Origin: Actinotalea caeni
Lineage (GTDB): Bacteria > Actinomycetota > Actinomycetes > Actinomycetales > Beutenbergiaceae
DNA length: 49,271 nt
Assembly: GCF_009733795.1 (NCBI RefSeq)
Contig: NZ_WNXX01000023.1
Coordinates: forward strand, 1 to 49,271
Reading direction: 5' to 3'
This document shows, piece by piece, positions 49,231 through 49,271 of the stretch. The notes under the pieces were generated by a model. That model did not search any database. It saw nothing but the letters and a program-made list of their open reading frames with translations, and was not told the DNA's origin. The number at the start of each line of letters is the position of its first letter. Positions within the stretch are counted from its first letter, which is position 1. Made by a program: the position numbers and the translations under genes.

Positions 49231-49271
49231 CCGGCGGCCGCGCGACCGGCGGCGGCCACGACGAGCGCGCC
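49227..49271 (+). CDS. Start of a further gene (partial)
   Basis: ATG 49227 overlaps the stop of the helicase-like gene (ATGA) and opens a frame reading MTGGRATGGGHDERA to the window edge. Only 15 codons are present, so no family can be given. The overlap suggests translational coupling to the preceding gene. Confidence 0.5.
   Translation, partial: MTGGRATGGGHDERA

Overview
The window is very GC-rich DNA from an actinobacterium. Supporting markers are a bacterial XPB helicase with its helicase-associated partner, DUF3027 and DUF2530 proteins, an acVLRF1-type release factor, a DtxR/IdeR iron regulator, and many GTG starts with a TANNNT box only 6-8 bases upstream (leaderless transcripts). A member of the Micrococcales close to Cellulomonadaceae is my best guess; this is inference from gene content, not a search. 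Genes are densely packed, with many 4-base ATGA/GTGA overlaps. I see no transposase, integrase, phage gene or CRISPR array.

Layout. 1-9.5 kb: molybdenum and sugar genes. These are a truncated moeB/moeZ, a short-chain dehydrogenase, an unknown protein, a LacI regulator divergent from a family 2 glycoside hydrolase with a palindromic operator between them, then an HTH-Mop regulator with modABC and a phosphotransferase. 9.5-18 kb: an OmpR-type two-component system, an NYN-domain protein, a TPM-domain protein plus PspA (envelope stress), a glutamine amidotransferase and XPB. 18-23 kb: a metallo-beta-lactamase-fold protein and a NarL-type two-component system followed by a NatA/NatB-like ABC exporter. 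23-34.6 kb: helicase-associated protein, cold-shock protein, DUF3027, the unusual repeat gene, MFS transporter, acVLRF1, a D-2-hydroxyacid dehydrogenase, DUF2530, MarR with a second MFS transporter, SerC and DtxR. 34.6-44 kb: an NlpC/P60 hydrolase with a CRP-type site and a c-di-AMP riboswitch, a ThuA plus two Gfo/Idh/MocA dehydrogenases operon, a tandem universal stress protein, a dimethylargininase, SRPBCC and pentapeptide-repeat proteins, tRNA-Arg(CCU), and a MocR/YczE divergent pair. 44.8-49.2 kb: a 1468-residue protein with a helicase plus endonuclease architecture whose catalytic residues appear to be lost.

The strongest candidate for something undescribed is the gene at 26641-27552. 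It has a 30-residue N-terminal segment followed by 22 copies of GPKDGSEFI joined by short linkers. It has its own promoter and Shine-Dalgarno, sits directly upstream of an MFS transporter gene, and keeps the peptide sequence while serine codons switch between TCN and AGC. The architecture resembles a multi-core peptide precursor or a repeat scaffold, but no maturation enzyme is visible in the window. Secondary highlights are the degenerate helicase-nuclease, the combined cAMP-type and c-di-AMP-type control of the cell-wall hydrolase, an iron-box-like sequence over the marR promoter, and partial copies of the tRNA-Arg 3' end just downstream of that tRNA.
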